Below, in pieces: positions 30,337 through 39,213 of a stretch of DNA of 64,000 nucleotides (its first letter is position 1; each line of letters opens with the position of its first letter). The notes under the pieces were generated by a model. That model searched no databases. It was not told the DNA's origin and saw only the letters and a program-made list of their open reading frames with translations. The translations under genes and the position numbers were made by a program. The stretch lies in the NCBI RefSeq assembly GCF_000688015.1, contig NZ_JIAD01000001.1, positions 868,001-932,000 of the forward strand. Reading direction: 5' to 3'. This DNA is from Eubacterium sp. AB3007. GTDB lineage: Bacteria; Bacillota; Clostridia; Peptostreptococcales; Anaerovoracaceae.

Positions 30337-31551
30337 TTACAGAAATACCTCGTCTAACCGGCGGAACGCCTCCTCCACTCTGGAGAATGGGAGCGCCAGG
30401 TTCATACGGATCGCATCTTCACGGTGGAACTGCCGGCCGTCCTGCCAAAGGACGCCCCTCTCAACGCCGGCCAGCAACAGGTCATCCAGTGTCCACCTGC
30501 GAGTTTTCAACCAGTCGCCGCAGTCCAGCAGCAACATGTACGTTCCCTCCGGACGGGAAACCTCTACCCCCTCATAGCGCGCCCTTATGTGATCAACCGC
30601 ATAGTCAATATTCTTCGTCAAGACCTGTTGCAGCTCGTCCACCCACTCTGCTCCTTCGGACTTGTAACCGCCGATCAGAGCATACATAGAAAGGACGTTC
30701 ATATTGTTGTACGCACTCAGCATTGACTGCCTGCGAAGACGATCCCTAAGATAGTCGTTGAACACGATGTGATAACTTCCTATCAGTCCTGCCAGATTGA
30801 AGGTCTTGGAAGGCGCATAGAAAGCTATCGTCCGCTGCCTGGCATCCTCCGAGAGCATCTGCAGCGGAATATGCTGATTCCCACGCAACGTCAGATCCGA
30901 CCAGATCTCGTCTGAGATCACATACACATCATTCCGTTGGAATATCTCAAAAGCCCGCTCCAACTCAGCCCTGCTCCATACCCGACCGGTAGGATTATGG
31001 GGCGAACAGAAAATCACCGTATGAATGTGATATTTCCGAATCTTCGCTTCCATATCCTCGTAATCCATCCGCCAGATTCCCTCTGCGTCTTTGACGAGAT
31101 CGCTGCTGATCAGATGGTACCCGGCCATGCTCACTTCCTCCAGATAGCCCACATAGGTAGGTGCGTGCACCAGCACGTTATCTCCCGAAGAACAAAGCAC
31201 CTCCAGCGCGCTGAGTATGCCGCCCATCACACCGTTCTGGTACCCGATGTGCTTCGGTTCCAACCCCTTCATCCCATATCGGATGCTCTGCCAGCGAAGG
31301 ATGCTGTCAAAATACTCCTTTCGGGGCACAAAATATCCGAAAGCAGGATGCTGTGCCCGGTGGATGATCTCTTCCGAGATGGTAGGCACTGTGGGGAAGT
31401 TCATGTCCGCTACCCACATAGGGATCAGGTCGTACCCTTCCCGAATCGTTCCCTTGGGAGCGATGCCATAGGGATCCTCCTCCGGAGCGACCGCGATAGC
31501 GTCCATTCCACGGCGATCCAATATACTGGTAAAATCAAATTTTGGTGACAT
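30337..31551 (-). CDS. PatB/MalY-type cystathionine beta-lyase aminotransferase-fold enzyme
   Basis: This 404-residue PLP protein has the MalY/PatB N-terminus (WVADMNFPTVP) and FCSPHNPTGRVWSRAEL. YVISDEIWSDLT supplies the PLP-ring Asp, and the Schiff-base Lys is in FYAPSKTFNLAGL. The C-terminus has EGTYMLLLDC and IRMNLALPFSRVEEAFRRL. The family cleaves C-S bonds of cystathionine or cysteine conjugates and can act as a regulator in E. coli. With metY in the window it could serve Met/Cys interconversion. That link is inference. Confidence 0.88.
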   Translation of the reverse strand: MSPKFDFTSILDRRGMDAIAVAPEEDPYGIAPKGTIREGYDLIPMWVADMNFPTVPTISEEIIHRAQHPAFGYFVPRKEYFDSILRWQSIRYGMKGLEPKHIGYQNGVMGGILSALEVLCSSGDNVLVHAPTYVGYLEEVSMAGYHLISSDLVKDAEGIWRMDYEDMEAKIRKYHIHTVIFCSPHNPTGRVWSRAELERAFEIFQRNDVYVISDEIWSDLTLRGNQHIPLQMLSEDARQRTIAFYAPSKTFNLAGLIGSYHIVFNDYLRDRLRRQSMLSAYNNMNVLSMYALIGGYKSEGAEWVDELQQVLTKNIDYAVDHIRARYEGVEVSRPEGTYMLLLDCGDWLKTRRWTLDDLLLAGVERGVLWQDGRQFHREDAIRMNLALPFSRVEEAFRRLDEVFL

Positions 31552-31581
31552 TTCTGTCTGTTTCCTCCTGTGAGTGCATTT

Positions 31582-31848
31582 CTATTGTGTAGGGTTGTTG
31601 ATCAGAACATAGTCCAGGGCCTGCGCCAGCTGATCTGCACAGGAGGTTCCTCTTCCACCGCAGTCATTTCCTCTAAGCTTGTCTGCCGCCTCTTTCGCCG
31701 GCATGCCCTCCAGCAGGATGCCGAGCGCCTTCAGGTTTCCATTGCATCCGCCTTCGTATTGCAGATTATGGATCCTCTTCTCGCCATCCAGTTCAAAATT
31801 GATCAGTCTCGAACACACGCCCTGTGGCTTAAACGCATATCCCGCCAT
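31582..31848 (-). CDS. TSCPD-domain protein
   Basis: This 88-residue protein matches the stand-alone TSCPD family, related to a domain at the C-terminus of some ribonucleotide reductases. It has GYAFKPQGVCSRLINFEL, the core VQYEGGCNGN-like segment (LQYEGGCNGNLKALG), and a Cys-rich end GNDCGGRGTSCADQLAQAL. The function is not established; the Cys residues may bind a metal. It has AGGAG before the ATG and sits 3 bases after the flavodoxin-fold gene. Confidence 0.9.
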   Translation of the reverse strand: MAGYAFKPQGVCSRLINFELDGEKRIHNLQYEGGCNGNLKALGILLEGMPAKEAADKLRGNDCGGRGTSCADQLAQALDYVLINNPTQ

Positions 31849-31850
31849 AA

Positions 31851-32441
31851 TTATCGTTCTCCTTTCAAGATGTCTTCCAGTCCAGCCGTCATCAGCGCCT
31901 GTACATCAGCGCCCTGAATGTCCAGCCCTTCTACTCTGTATTCCCTGAATTCCTCGATGCCAAGCATCCTTCCGATCCCACGGAGATAATCATACCCCAG
32001 ATCAAGGTCTCCGATAGGCCCACCGGCCGTGGTGATATAGGTCAGCCTCTTCGCCGGACAAAGCCCCTCGTAACCGAACGCAGTCTCCTGGAACGTGAGC
32101 CCTGTCACTACGATATTCTCAATGAACACCTTCAGAATGGAGGGGAAGGAACAGTCCCAGTACGGTGCGCCCACCAGGATCTCGTCCGCGGCCTTCACCC
32201 GTCGGGCCAGATCGAACATGGGGTCTTCCCAGGCTTCCTGCTCAATAAGATCATTACGATGCAGGATGGCTGCTTTGTCTAAGGGGGAGATGTGCACCTG
32301 CGACAGGTCGATCTCATCGATCACTGCCTCGTGATGTTTCTCCCGGAAGATCTCTAACCAAGCCTCACAAAGCTGTCTGGTACGAGATCGGTGTGTTGAA
32401 ATACAGCTGTTGATAAATACTAACCGAATCTTCTCTTTCAT
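31851..32441 (-). CDS. FMN-dependent NADH-azoreductase-like flavoprotein
   Basis: This 196-residue protein has the flavodoxin-like fold of the AzoR/NQO1 family. The phosphate-binding segment after beta-1 is NSCISTHRSRTRQLCEAWL. The second signature is GAPYWDCSFPSILKVFIENI, and the isoalloxazine loop is TTAGGPIGDLD. It should transfer two electrons from NAD(P)H to quinones or azo compounds. AAGGAG precedes the ATG. It leads a small operon with the TSCPD gene and shares a compact divergent promoter region with the PHP gene. Confidence 0.87.
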   Translation of the reverse strand: MKEKIRLVFINSCISTHRSRTRQLCEAWLEIFREKHHEAVIDEIDLSQVHISPLDKAAILHRNDLIEQEAWEDPMFDLARRVKAADEILVGAPYWDCSFPSILKVFIENIVVTGLTFQETAFGYEGLCPAKRLTYITTAGGPIGDLDLGYDYLRGIGRMLGIEEFREYRVEGLDIQGADVQALMTAGLEDILKGER

Positions 32442-32458
32442 ATCACAAAATCTCCTTA

Positions 32459-32487
32459 TTGCAATTATACACTAAGAGTGGTATAAA
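32459..32487 (+). promoter_or_regulatory. promoter of the PHP / ATP-grasp operon
   Basis: TTGCAA (32459-32464) and TATAAA (32482-32487) are 17 bases apart on the plus strand. The -35 abuts the -10 of the divergent promoter on the other strand, so the two overlap face to face. Confidence 0.7.
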
Positions 32488-32493
32488 ATACAA
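32464..32493 (-). promoter_or_regulatory. promoter of the flavodoxin-fold / TSCPD operon
   Basis: On the minus strand TATAAT (complement of 32464-32469) is preceded at 18 bases by TTGTAT (complement of 32488-32493). The -10 is consensus and the -35 is moderate. It occupies the same 35 bases as the plus-strand promoter, so only one polymerase can bind at a time. Confidence 0.6.
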
Positions 32494-32527
32494 TTGAAAC
32501 ATGTAATATTATGATAGAGGATTCAAA

Positions 32528-33304
32528 ATGAAAATCGATATGCATTGTCACACCAGCGAAGGATCGATCGATTCCAAGGTGGGAATCCGCCGCTGGATCC
32601 AGCTGCTTCAGGAGCGGGGCTTTGACGGTATGCTAGTCACAGACCATGACTCCTACAGTGGCTATCGCTACTATCTGGACAGACGAAAATACATGCCCCG
32701 GGGCTTCACCGTCCTGATGGGGATCGAATACGATACCAAGGATGCCGGGCATTTCCTGGTGATCATGCCCAACCACGTACATCTGCGGCTTCTTCGTTTC
32801 CGCGGTATGTCCGTGGAGATGCTGATCCGGGTGATACACGCCTACGGTGGCGTGCTGGGACCGGCCCACCCCTTTGGTATGCGCTCCTCCAGCGCCATGT
32901 TCTTCAAGAAGATGCAGGAGAATCCGGATATCATGAAGGAATTTGACTTTCTGGAGGGGTTCAATACCTGCGAATTGTCAGAGGCCAACCTCCGTGCGCA
33001 GGAACTGGCGGAAGCCTATGATCTCCCCTGCACTGCAGGATCCGATGCCCACGACGCGGAGTACATCGGCATGGCCTTCACGGATTTTGACCGCCCTATC
33101 CGCAACAACAACGACCTGATCCGCGCCATCAAGGAAGGTGCTATCATCGCCTACGGAGGCACAGAGCGGGAATTCCTGAAGAAACACCGTAAGCGCTATT
33201 GGGCTGTGACCACTTACGCCTTCCGAGCCATGAACCGCTCTGTGGGCGTGTTGTTCCATCCATACCGGCAATACAAGATACAGAAAATGGACATCCCAGA
33301 CTAA
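32528..33304 (+). CDS. PHP-domain phosphoesterase-like protein
   Basis: This 258-residue protein has the PHP metal motifs: MHCHTSEGSID at the N-terminus, VTDHDSYSGY, GIEYDTKDAG, LGPAHPFGMRSS and a C-terminal AGSDAHDAEYIG. PHP domains hydrolyse phosphoesters with two or three metal ions; this stand-alone form has no fixed substrate. About 45 residues after the core are basic (KKHRKRYWAV). It leads a two-gene operon with a glutathionylspermidine-synthase-like gene 27 bases downstream. Confidence 0.88.
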   Translation: MKIDMHCHTSEGSIDSKVGIRRWIQLLQERGFDGMLVTDHDSYSGYRYYLDRRKYMPRGFTVLMGIEYDTKDAGHFLVIMPNHVHLRLLRFRGMSVEMLIRVIHAYGGVLGPAHPFGMRSSSAMFFKKMQENPDIMKEFDFLEGFNTCELSEANLRAQELAEAYDLPCTAGSDAHDAEYIGMAFTDFDRPIRNNNDLIRAIKEGAIIAYGGTEREFLKKHRKRYWAVTTYAFRAMNRSVGVLFHPYRQYKIQKMDIPD

Positions 33305-33331
33305 ACTATACTATCATCACAGGAGGTAATG

Positions 33332-34663
33332 ATGAGATTACAAAAAGAAATACACCAAGCCTATTGCAACCACATCCGCGAGCACATGGAAGAGAACCGC
33401 CAGGCCGGAATCGCCATTCGGGAACACCTGGAGAACTCCCCTCTTATGTGGAACGGCGTACTGGACAAGACTGTCCACATTCCCAAGGTGTTCGATGGAG
33501 AGACACTGCAGCAGTTTGAAGACATCGCTGCGATCACCTACGGGATCTTCCAGAAGGTGATCCGGGAATACCGGGAGCACGAAGACTACAGGGCTTTGTT
33601 CCCTTTCAGCAAGGAACTGGAGGAACTGATCCTGCTGCCGCAGCACTACGACAGCCTGCTCCCCATCGCCCGTTTCGACCTTTTCTACAACGAAGACACC
33701 GGCGATTTCAAGTTCTGCGAGATCAACACCGACGGCACTGCCGCCATGCTGCGGGACCTGGAGATGGGGAAGGCCCTCTCCATGAACCCGGCTCATCAGG
33801 CCGTGCTCCAGCGCTACGATCTCAGGCCCTTTGAGCTCTTCGACACCTGGGTGGAGACCTTCCTGCGTCTCTATGAGACCTACCCCGGGCACAAGGAGCA
33901 TCCTTACGTCGCCATGGTGGATTTCCTGGAGAACGCCACCATCCCTGATTTCCAGGAGTTCCAGCGCCGTTTCCAAAAGGCCGGCGTGGAAGCCGAGATC
34001 TGCGAGATCCGGGAACTGACCTATCGGGATGGCGTCCTGTACTCCCCTTCCGGTCACGCGATCGACGCGGTCTACCGGCGGGCGGTCACCGCGGATATCA
34101 TGGATCACTATGAGGAAGTCGCCCCCTTCCTGCAGGCGGTGCGGGAGAACGCGGTGTTCCTGGCAGGGGCTTTCATGACCCAGGTCATCCACTCCAAGTG
34201 GTTGTTCTACGTGCTGCATCTGGACCGCACAAAGCAATTCCTCACCTGCGAAGAGCGCGCTTTCGTAGAGGCCCACATTCCACTGACGCTGGAATTCTCT
34301 TCGAAGTTCATCTCCCTGGAGGAGGTGCAGTCCAACAAGGACGCCTACATGATCAAGCCCATGGACGCCTATGCCTCCAAGGGGATCTATGCCGCCGGCC
34401 ACGAACACGACCAGGCATCCTGGAATCACCTGACGGAGGAACTCTATGGACAGGGGTATATCTGCCAGGAGTACTGCCAGCAGTATCTGACGGAGAACAT
34501 CGACTTCGGCTGGGGAGACGGCCAGTGGCATCCCTATCTGAACATGCCAGGGCTGTATGTCTACGACGGCAGGTTCTCCGGCATCCTGATGCGGATGGCG
34601 GAAGGCGATGGGATCATCGTGGCCCACGAGAACGAGCGGACCGTGCCGGTGTTTCGTGTGTAA
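33332..34663 (+). CDS. glutathionylspermidine synthase-like ATP-grasp protein
   Basis: This 443-residue protein resembles the synthetase domain of glutathionylspermidine synthase. It has FCEINTDGTAAMLRD (cf. EINxDTP), a substrate-binding middle part, YMIKPMDAYASKGIYAAG (ATP-binding Lys and loop), and a C-terminal WHPYLNMPGLYVYDGRFSG. Such enzymes make amide bonds between a carboxylate and an amine using ATP. The amidase half of the E. coli enzyme is absent. I chose the ATG at 33332, 5 bases past AGGAGG; the ATG at 33329 is only 2 bases away. The substrate is unknown; the partner is the PHP protein. Confidence 0.82.
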   Translation: MRLQKEIHQAYCNHIREHMEENRQAGIAIREHLENSPLMWNGVLDKTVHIPKVFDGETLQQFEDIAAITYGIFQKVIREYREHEDYRALFPFSKELEELILLPQHYDSLLPIARFDLFYNEDTGDFKFCEINTDGTAAMLRDLEMGKALSMNPAHQAVLQRYDLRPFELFDTWVETFLRLYETYPGHKEHPYVAMVDFLENATIPDFQEFQRRFQKAGVEAEICEIRELTYRDGVLYSPSGHAIDAVYRRAVTADIMDHYEEVAPFLQAVRENAVFLAGAFMTQVIHSKWLFYVLHLDRTKQFLTCEERAFVEAHIPLTLEFSSKFISLEEVQSNKDAYMIKPMDAYASKGIYAAGHEHDQASWNHLTEELYGQGYICQEYCQQYLTENIDFGWGDGQWHPYLNMPGLYVYDGRFSGILMRMAEGDGIIVAHENERTVPVFRV

Positions 34664-34990
34664 ATCCCCCTACTGGCTTTGAGAAAAACAAATACGTCCA
34701 TTCGAAGGTATTTCTGCTTGACCAGCAAAAACTGGAAATGGAATAATGTAAGTGATGAAAAGCACTAGAATACATACAGTCGTAAAAGATTTAAATAGTA
34801 CATCCGCCTTCACAAACAGCGATATCATACTCAGTGTTTAATTAACGTTTTGTTTATCATACAACTCCCCTACTAACACCCTGCTAACGATTCAGCGAAA
34901 CCAACCAAACTATCAAACAAACCACCGACTACGGATGACATATCCGCATTCGGTGGTTTGTTTTCTCTTTCTGTTTCATCAAGGCCGATG
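34664..34990. other. 327-base A/T-rich intergenic stretch
   Basis: Composition is clearly more A/T-rich than the genes on both sides. I see no ORF with a ribosome site and no structured RNA element apart from the terminator at 34918-34965. The base bias alone does not indicate an origin. Confidence 0.6.
34918..34965. terminator. large bidirectional terminator
   Basis: Perfect 11-bp outer arms CAAACCACCGA (34918-34928) and TCGGTGGTTTG (34950-34960) enclose a second inner stem CGGAT/ATCCG. TTTTCTCTTT follows on the plus strand and a weaker T-tract on the minus strand. It ends the ATP-grasp message and the converging aminotransferase message. Confidence 0.85.
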
Positions 34991-36178
34991 CTACCGCTGA
35001 CAGGCCTCCATCACCTTTCGGAATCCTGGCATGGAGTTCAGAATGGTCTCGTGGGCTACGCAGTAGGAGATGCGCACATAGCCCGGTCCTGCGAAGGCAC
35101 TTCCCGGTGTCACCAGGATGTGCTCTTCCTTCAGCGCTACCACAAAATCATGCTCATCGCAGGGTGCCTTTACCCACAGGTAGAACGCTCCCTGGGGTTC
35201 CAGGCATTCGTAGCCCATCCCGGTAAGGCCGTCGTACAGCGCAGCCCCGTTCTTCGCATAGAAATCCAGGTCCGCCTTCTCCTCCAAACAGCGGGCGATG
35301 GCCAGCTGGATCAGCGAGGGTGCGTTGACGACGCCGCTGATTCGGTTGGCGATGGTAGCCGCCGTGATAAACTCCTCGGCCTCGTGAGAGGCATCCGGCA
35401 CAAGCAGATAGCCCAGCCTCTCCCCGGGCAGGGAGAGAGACTTGCTGAAGGAGTATCCGATGACTGTGTCTGCATAGTAAGATGGCAGATGCGCCACTTC
35501 CTGGTCACCGTAGACCAGTTCCCGGTAGGGTTCATCCGAAATGATATAGATGGGATGGCCGACCCGGTCTGCCCCCCGCTGCAGCGCCGCCGCCAGTTCC
35601 CGGATCACCGAAACTGGATAGATCACCCCGGTGGGGTTATTGGGCGAATTCAGGATGACTGCCTTGGTCTTCTCTGTGATGTGCGCTTCCATCCCCGCCA
35701 CATCCGGCAGGAAGCTGCCGTCCACCAGAGGCGGCACCTCCACCGTCTCCGCGTAATAGTTCCCAATGTAGTTCCTGTACTCTACGAAATAAGGGGCGAA
35801 CACCATCACCTCGTCCCCCGGATTCAGCAGGGTCTTCAGGGCGATGTTCATGGCCGACCCAGCCCCGGCGGTGAGGATCACGTTCTCCAGCCGGTAGGAG
35901 GTCCCAAACCGTGCATTCAGATCGTCGGCGATGGCCTGCCGGGTCTCCTCGAATCCCGCGTTGGACATATATCCATGGACCTTCAGGGGATCCTCGTTCT
36001 CCAGAATATCGAGGATGGCTTTGTTCACCGAGGTCGGTGCCGGGACGTTGGGATTCCCCAGGCTGAAGTCATACACGTTCTCCGCGCCGTAGACCTTCGC
36101 CATGGCCTTGCCTTCCTCGAACATCTGGCGGATCACTGAGTTCCCCGCCACCTTGGCCTTCATGTTTTCTGCGATCAT
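34991..36178 (-). CDS. class I/II aminotransferase, probably aromatic
   Basis: This 395-residue PLP enzyme has VYDFSLGNPNVPAP, VILTAGAGSAMN, LNSPNNPTGVIYP, ISDEPYRELVY and the Schiff-base Lys in YSFSKSLSLPGERLGYL. The C-terminal Arg is in YVRISYCVAHE. It overlaps iorB by four bases, so its likely substrates are aromatic amino acids, whose 2-oxo acids feed the indolepyruvate oxidoreductase. The sequence alone does not tell aspartate from aromatic specificity. Confidence 0.88.
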   Translation of the reverse strand: MIAENMKAKVAGNSVIRQMFEEGKAMAKVYGAENVYDFSLGNPNVPAPTSVNKAILDILENEDPLKVHGYMSNAGFEETRQAIADDLNARFGTSYRLENVILTAGAGSAMNIALKTLLNPGDEVMVFAPYFVEYRNYIGNYYAETVEVPPLVDGSFLPDVAGMEAHITEKTKAVILNSPNNPTGVIYPVSVIRELAAALQRGADRVGHPIYIISDEPYRELVYGDQEVAHLPSYYADTVIGYSFSKSLSLPGERLGYLLVPDASHEAEEFITAATIANRISGVVNAPSLIQLAIARCLEEKADLDFYAKNGAALYDGLTGMGYECLEPQGAFYLWVKAPCDEHDFVVALKEEHILVTPGSAFAGPGYVRISYCVAHETILNSMPGFRKVMEACQR

Positions 36179-36750
36179 AGCTGTGCCTTCCCGGCTTCAA
36201 ACGCCTTCAGATTCAATTCCACGAACTTCTCTTTCACATTCTCCCGAATGATCCGTTCCCAGTCGATGGAGTCCAGCCCCATGGCCTTCACAAGTGCCCC
36301 AAGCAGAATGACGTTGGCTGCCTTGACATTCCCCAGATTTCTGGCAAGACCAGAAGCGTCGATCTCTGTCACGTTCTTCACAGCGCCGCGGATCTCGTCC
36401 ATGACGGCGGGAGAGTACTCCTCCTCCCCGGTAAGCACGGTCATGGAAGGGATCTCCTCGCTGTTCACCACCACCGTTCCACCTGGTTTGATGTAATCCA
36501 GGTTCCGCAGAGCCTCCATCTTCTCAAAGGAAACGATGATATCCGCCGTCCCCTTCTCTATGACCGGGGAGAACACCTGATCATCGCTGTAGCGCACCTG
36601 GGAGGTGACCGAGCCGCCTCGCTGGCTCATACCGTGGATCTCGCTCATCTTCACATCGTAGCCTTCCTCCAGAAGGCCAATGGTCAACATCTTGGCCGCG
36701 AGGATCGTACCCTGGCCACCGACCCCTGTCAGCAGAATATTCCTGGTCAT
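36175..36750 (-). CDS. iorB: indolepyruvate:ferredoxin oxidoreductase, beta subunit
   Basis: This 191-residue protein is the gamma-domain type subunit of 2-oxoacid:ferredoxin oxidoreductases. It has ILLTGVGGQGTILAAKML, KMSEIHGMSQRGGSVTSQVRY and NVILLGALVKAMGLDSIDWE. With IorA it oxidatively decarboxylates indolepyruvate, phenylpyruvate and hydroxyphenylpyruvate to acyl-CoA, reducing ferredoxin. It follows iorA directly, and its end overlaps the aminotransferase start as ATGA. Confidence 0.94.
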   Translation of the reverse strand: MTRNILLTGVGGQGTILAAKMLTIGLLEEGYDVKMSEIHGMSQRGGSVTSQVRYSDDQVFSPVIEKGTADIIVSFEKMEALRNLDYIKPGGTVVVNSEEIPSMTVLTGEEEYSPAVMDEIRGAVKNVTEIDASGLARNLGNVKAANVILLGALVKAMGLDSIDWERIIRENVKEKFVELNLKAFEAGKAQL

Positions 36751-38529
36751 CTATCTCACCTCCTTGCCGATGGCATCCACCGGACATACCTGGGCGCATA
36801 CATCGCAGCCCACACAGCTGGCGCTGTCGATCCGCACCTTGCCGGCTTCCTTGTCGTAGATCAGCGCCGGACATCCTGTTCCCTGACAGACCTTGCATCC
36901 GATGCACGTGTCCTGATCCACCACATCTCTGGTAGCAAAGAGCCCTTCGAACTCGTCCAGATCCTCCTGGGAGAACTGCTTCAGCACGCAAGGATATCTG
37001 GTGATGATCACCGAAGGTTCCTCCAGTTCCATGAACGCGTCCAGAGCCGCGTCCACCGCTGCCAGATCATTGGGGTCGATGACCTTCACGTATTTGATCC
37101 CCATGGCCTTTACCAGGTCTTCGATGCGGATCATTCCGGCAGGCTCTCCCTTCACCGTGTAGCCAGTGCCCGGATTCTGCTGGTGTCCGGTCATTCCGGT
37201 GATACGGTTGTCCAGGATTATATTGATAGTATTACTATTATTGTAAACAGTATTGATCAGCGACTCCACACCGGTGTGGAAGAATGTTGAATCTCCCAGC
37301 ACGGTGACCACCTTTCGCTTGATCCCTGCACGATTCCAGACCTGCTGGGCACCGTGACCAACGGAGATGCTGGCTCCCATACATACAGTAGAGTTCATGG
37401 CGTTGTATGGCGCCCCAGCCGCCAGCGTGTAGCAACCTATATCTCCAGAGATCATGATGTCCTTGCGCTTTCCCAGTCGGTAGAACAGTCCCCGGTGCGG
37501 GCATCCTGCACAAAGCGATGGAGGTCGTTTATTGACCATATCTTTGTTATATTCAACCTCAGGCAATTCCTTCCCGGTGAGGCTTTTGCGCAGCACGTCC
37601 GGCGTCATCTCTCCGTAGGAAGGGAAGGTATCCTTCCCATGGACCTGAAATCCCAGTCTCTGGCAGCACTCCTCGATATAGGGGTCGTCCTCTTCTACCA
37701 CATAAACCGTTTCCATCTTCTCACAGAACTCACGGATCATACGCTCCGGCATGGGATTGGTAAATCCCAGTTTCAGATAGGAAGCCTCCTTGCCGAACAC
37801 CTCCTTCGCATAGTAGTAGCTTACGCCTGAAGCGATGACACCTACCTCTGTACCAGCCATCTCCACCCGGTTGAAGGGAGACCGCTCGCTGTATTCTGCC
37901 AGTTTCCTTGTGCGTTCATCGATCTGTACTCTCAGGATCCTGGAGTGAGCCGGCAGAGCTACGTACTTCATGGGGTCAGGCTGCCAGTCCTTGACACCGA
38001 CCTCCTTCCTTTCTCCGCACTCCACCAGAGACTTAGAATGACATACCCGGGTGACCATGCGGATCATAGCGATGACGTTATAGGCTTCGGACATCTCGTA
38101 GGCTTCCTTGGTCATATCCAGACACTCCTGGCTGTCCGCAGGTTCGAACATGGGGAATTTCCCCATCTTGGCATAGTTACGGTTGTCCTGCTCATTCTGA
38201 GAGGAGAACATTCCTGGTTCGTCTGCGGTCACCAGTACTGCGCCGCCGTTTACCCCCATGTAGGCAAAAGTCATCAACGGGTCTGCCGCCACATTGACAC
38301 CAACATGTTTCATGGACGCCATGCTTCTGGCTCCCGCCATAGAAGCGCCGATTGCGGATTCCATGGCTACCTTCTCGTTAGGTGCCCATTCCGCATAGAT
38401 CTCCGGATACCTGGCAATGTTCTCCAGAATCTCCGTGCTAGGGGTACCGGGATAAGCCGATGCGTGCAGGACACCGGCTTCGTAGGCGCCTCTGGCGATG
38501 GCTTCATCTCCTGTCAATAGTTTTCTCAT
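36751..38529 (-). CDS. iorA: indolepyruvate:ferredoxin oxidoreductase, alpha subunit
   Basis: This 592-residue subunit has an N-terminal pyrimidine-binding domain (AYPGTPSTEILENIA). The TPP-binding domain has CAGCPHRGLFYRL, GDIGCYTLAAGAPYN and LGDSTFFHTGVESLINTVYN. The C-terminal ferredoxin domain has two cluster motifs, CIGCKVCQGTGCP and CVGCDVCAQVCP. All cofactor sites are intact. The start overlaps the previous stop as TAATG. It is an oxygen-sensitive enzyme of amino acid fermentation. Confidence 0.95.
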   Translation of the reverse strand: MRKLLTGDEAIARGAYEAGVLHASAYPGTPSTEILENIARYPEIYAEWAPNEKVAMESAIGASMAGARSMASMKHVGVNVAADPLMTFAYMGVNGGAVLVTADEPGMFSSQNEQDNRNYAKMGKFPMFEPADSQECLDMTKEAYEMSEAYNVIAMIRMVTRVCHSKSLVECGERKEVGVKDWQPDPMKYVALPAHSRILRVQIDERTRKLAEYSERSPFNRVEMAGTEVGVIASGVSYYYAKEVFGKEASYLKLGFTNPMPERMIREFCEKMETVYVVEEDDPYIEECCQRLGFQVHGKDTFPSYGEMTPDVLRKSLTGKELPEVEYNKDMVNKRPPSLCAGCPHRGLFYRLGKRKDIMISGDIGCYTLAAGAPYNAMNSTVCMGASISVGHGAQQVWNRAGIKRKVVTVLGDSTFFHTGVESLINTVYNNSNTINIILDNRITGMTGHQQNPGTGYTVKGEPAGMIRIEDLVKAMGIKYVKVIDPNDLAAVDAALDAFMELEEPSVIITRYPCVLKQFSQEDLDEFEGLFATRDVVDQDTCIGCKVCQGTGCPALIYDKEAGKVRIDSASCVGCDVCAQVCPVDAIGKEVR

Positions 38530-39194
38530 TAAGACTCCTCCTTCTTATTAGGATCAAACCCGCCTGGCCGCTTCCGTCGGTCTTCCTCCGGCAGGTGGTT
38601 GTTCTCATTCCATACAGTGATCCGGGGAACGCTATCCTCCACCAGCACTTCGCATATGCCGCAGTTGCTGATGGGATGCTGCCAGATCTCATCCAGGGGT
38701 AACCCTGCAATGTGCAGCAACAGTGTGGACAGACAGACCATGTGGGCCACCACCAGCACGCTGTGCCCGCGCTCCGTCTCCTCGAGTTGTCGAAACACCC
38801 GGACCATGCGCGCCTGTGTCTCCTGGAAGGTCTCCCCTTCCGGGATCCTGTTGCGGGACGGCACATACCACCAATTGTGGAATTCCTCGGGATACTTTGT
38901 AGCGATATCATCTACGTACATGCCTTCCCAGACGCCAAGACACTGCTCATGCAGGTCGTAGATCGCTGCCGGCTCGGAAGCATGCTCGGTCATGATCTCC
39001 TCTGCCGTGCGAAAAGCCCGTTTCAGCGGGCTGGAATAGCAGGCATCTATGTGCCTGTCCTTCAGTGCCTCCCTGGCATACCCCGCCTGGGTCAGCCCAC
39101 GCTTCGTCAGCGGGATATCACTCATCCCCTGGTATTTCCTGTCTTTGTTCCATTCTGTCTCGCCATGTCGAACGAATATAAACCTGGTTGTCAA
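38529..39194 (-). CDS. histidine phosphatase (phosphoglycerate mutase-like)
   Basis: This 221-residue protein starts FIFVRHGETEWNKDRKYQG (RHG with the phosphorylated His). It has SSPLKRAFRTAEEI and VLVVAHMVCLSTLLLHI with the second catalytic His. It belongs to the CobC/GpmB-like branch; the substrate is unknown. A CobC role (alpha-ribazole phosphatase in B12 synthesis) is possible but no cob genes are adjacent. Its stop overlaps iorA as TAATG, and it follows the AEC transporter gene by 19 bases. Confidence 0.87.
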   Translation of the reverse strand: MTTRFIFVRHGETEWNKDRKYQGMSDIPLTKRGLTQAGYAREALKDRHIDACYSSPLKRAFRTAEEIMTEHASEPAAIYDLHEQCLGVWEGMYVDDIATKYPEEFHNWWYVPSRNRIPEGETFQETQARMVRVFRQLEETERGHSVLVVAHMVCLSTLLLHIAGLPLDEIWQHPISNCGICEVLVEDSVPRITVWNENNHLPEEDRRKRPGGFDPNKKEES

Positions 39195-39213
39195 ATGCGC
39201 CTCCTTACATCTA

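Noticed and set aside
33338..34627. 429-codon open frame on the minus strand opposite the ATP-grasp gene
   Set aside because: It mirrors the sense codons, has a His/Val/Gln-rich unstructured composition and no ribosome site; the sense frame has conserved ligase motifs.
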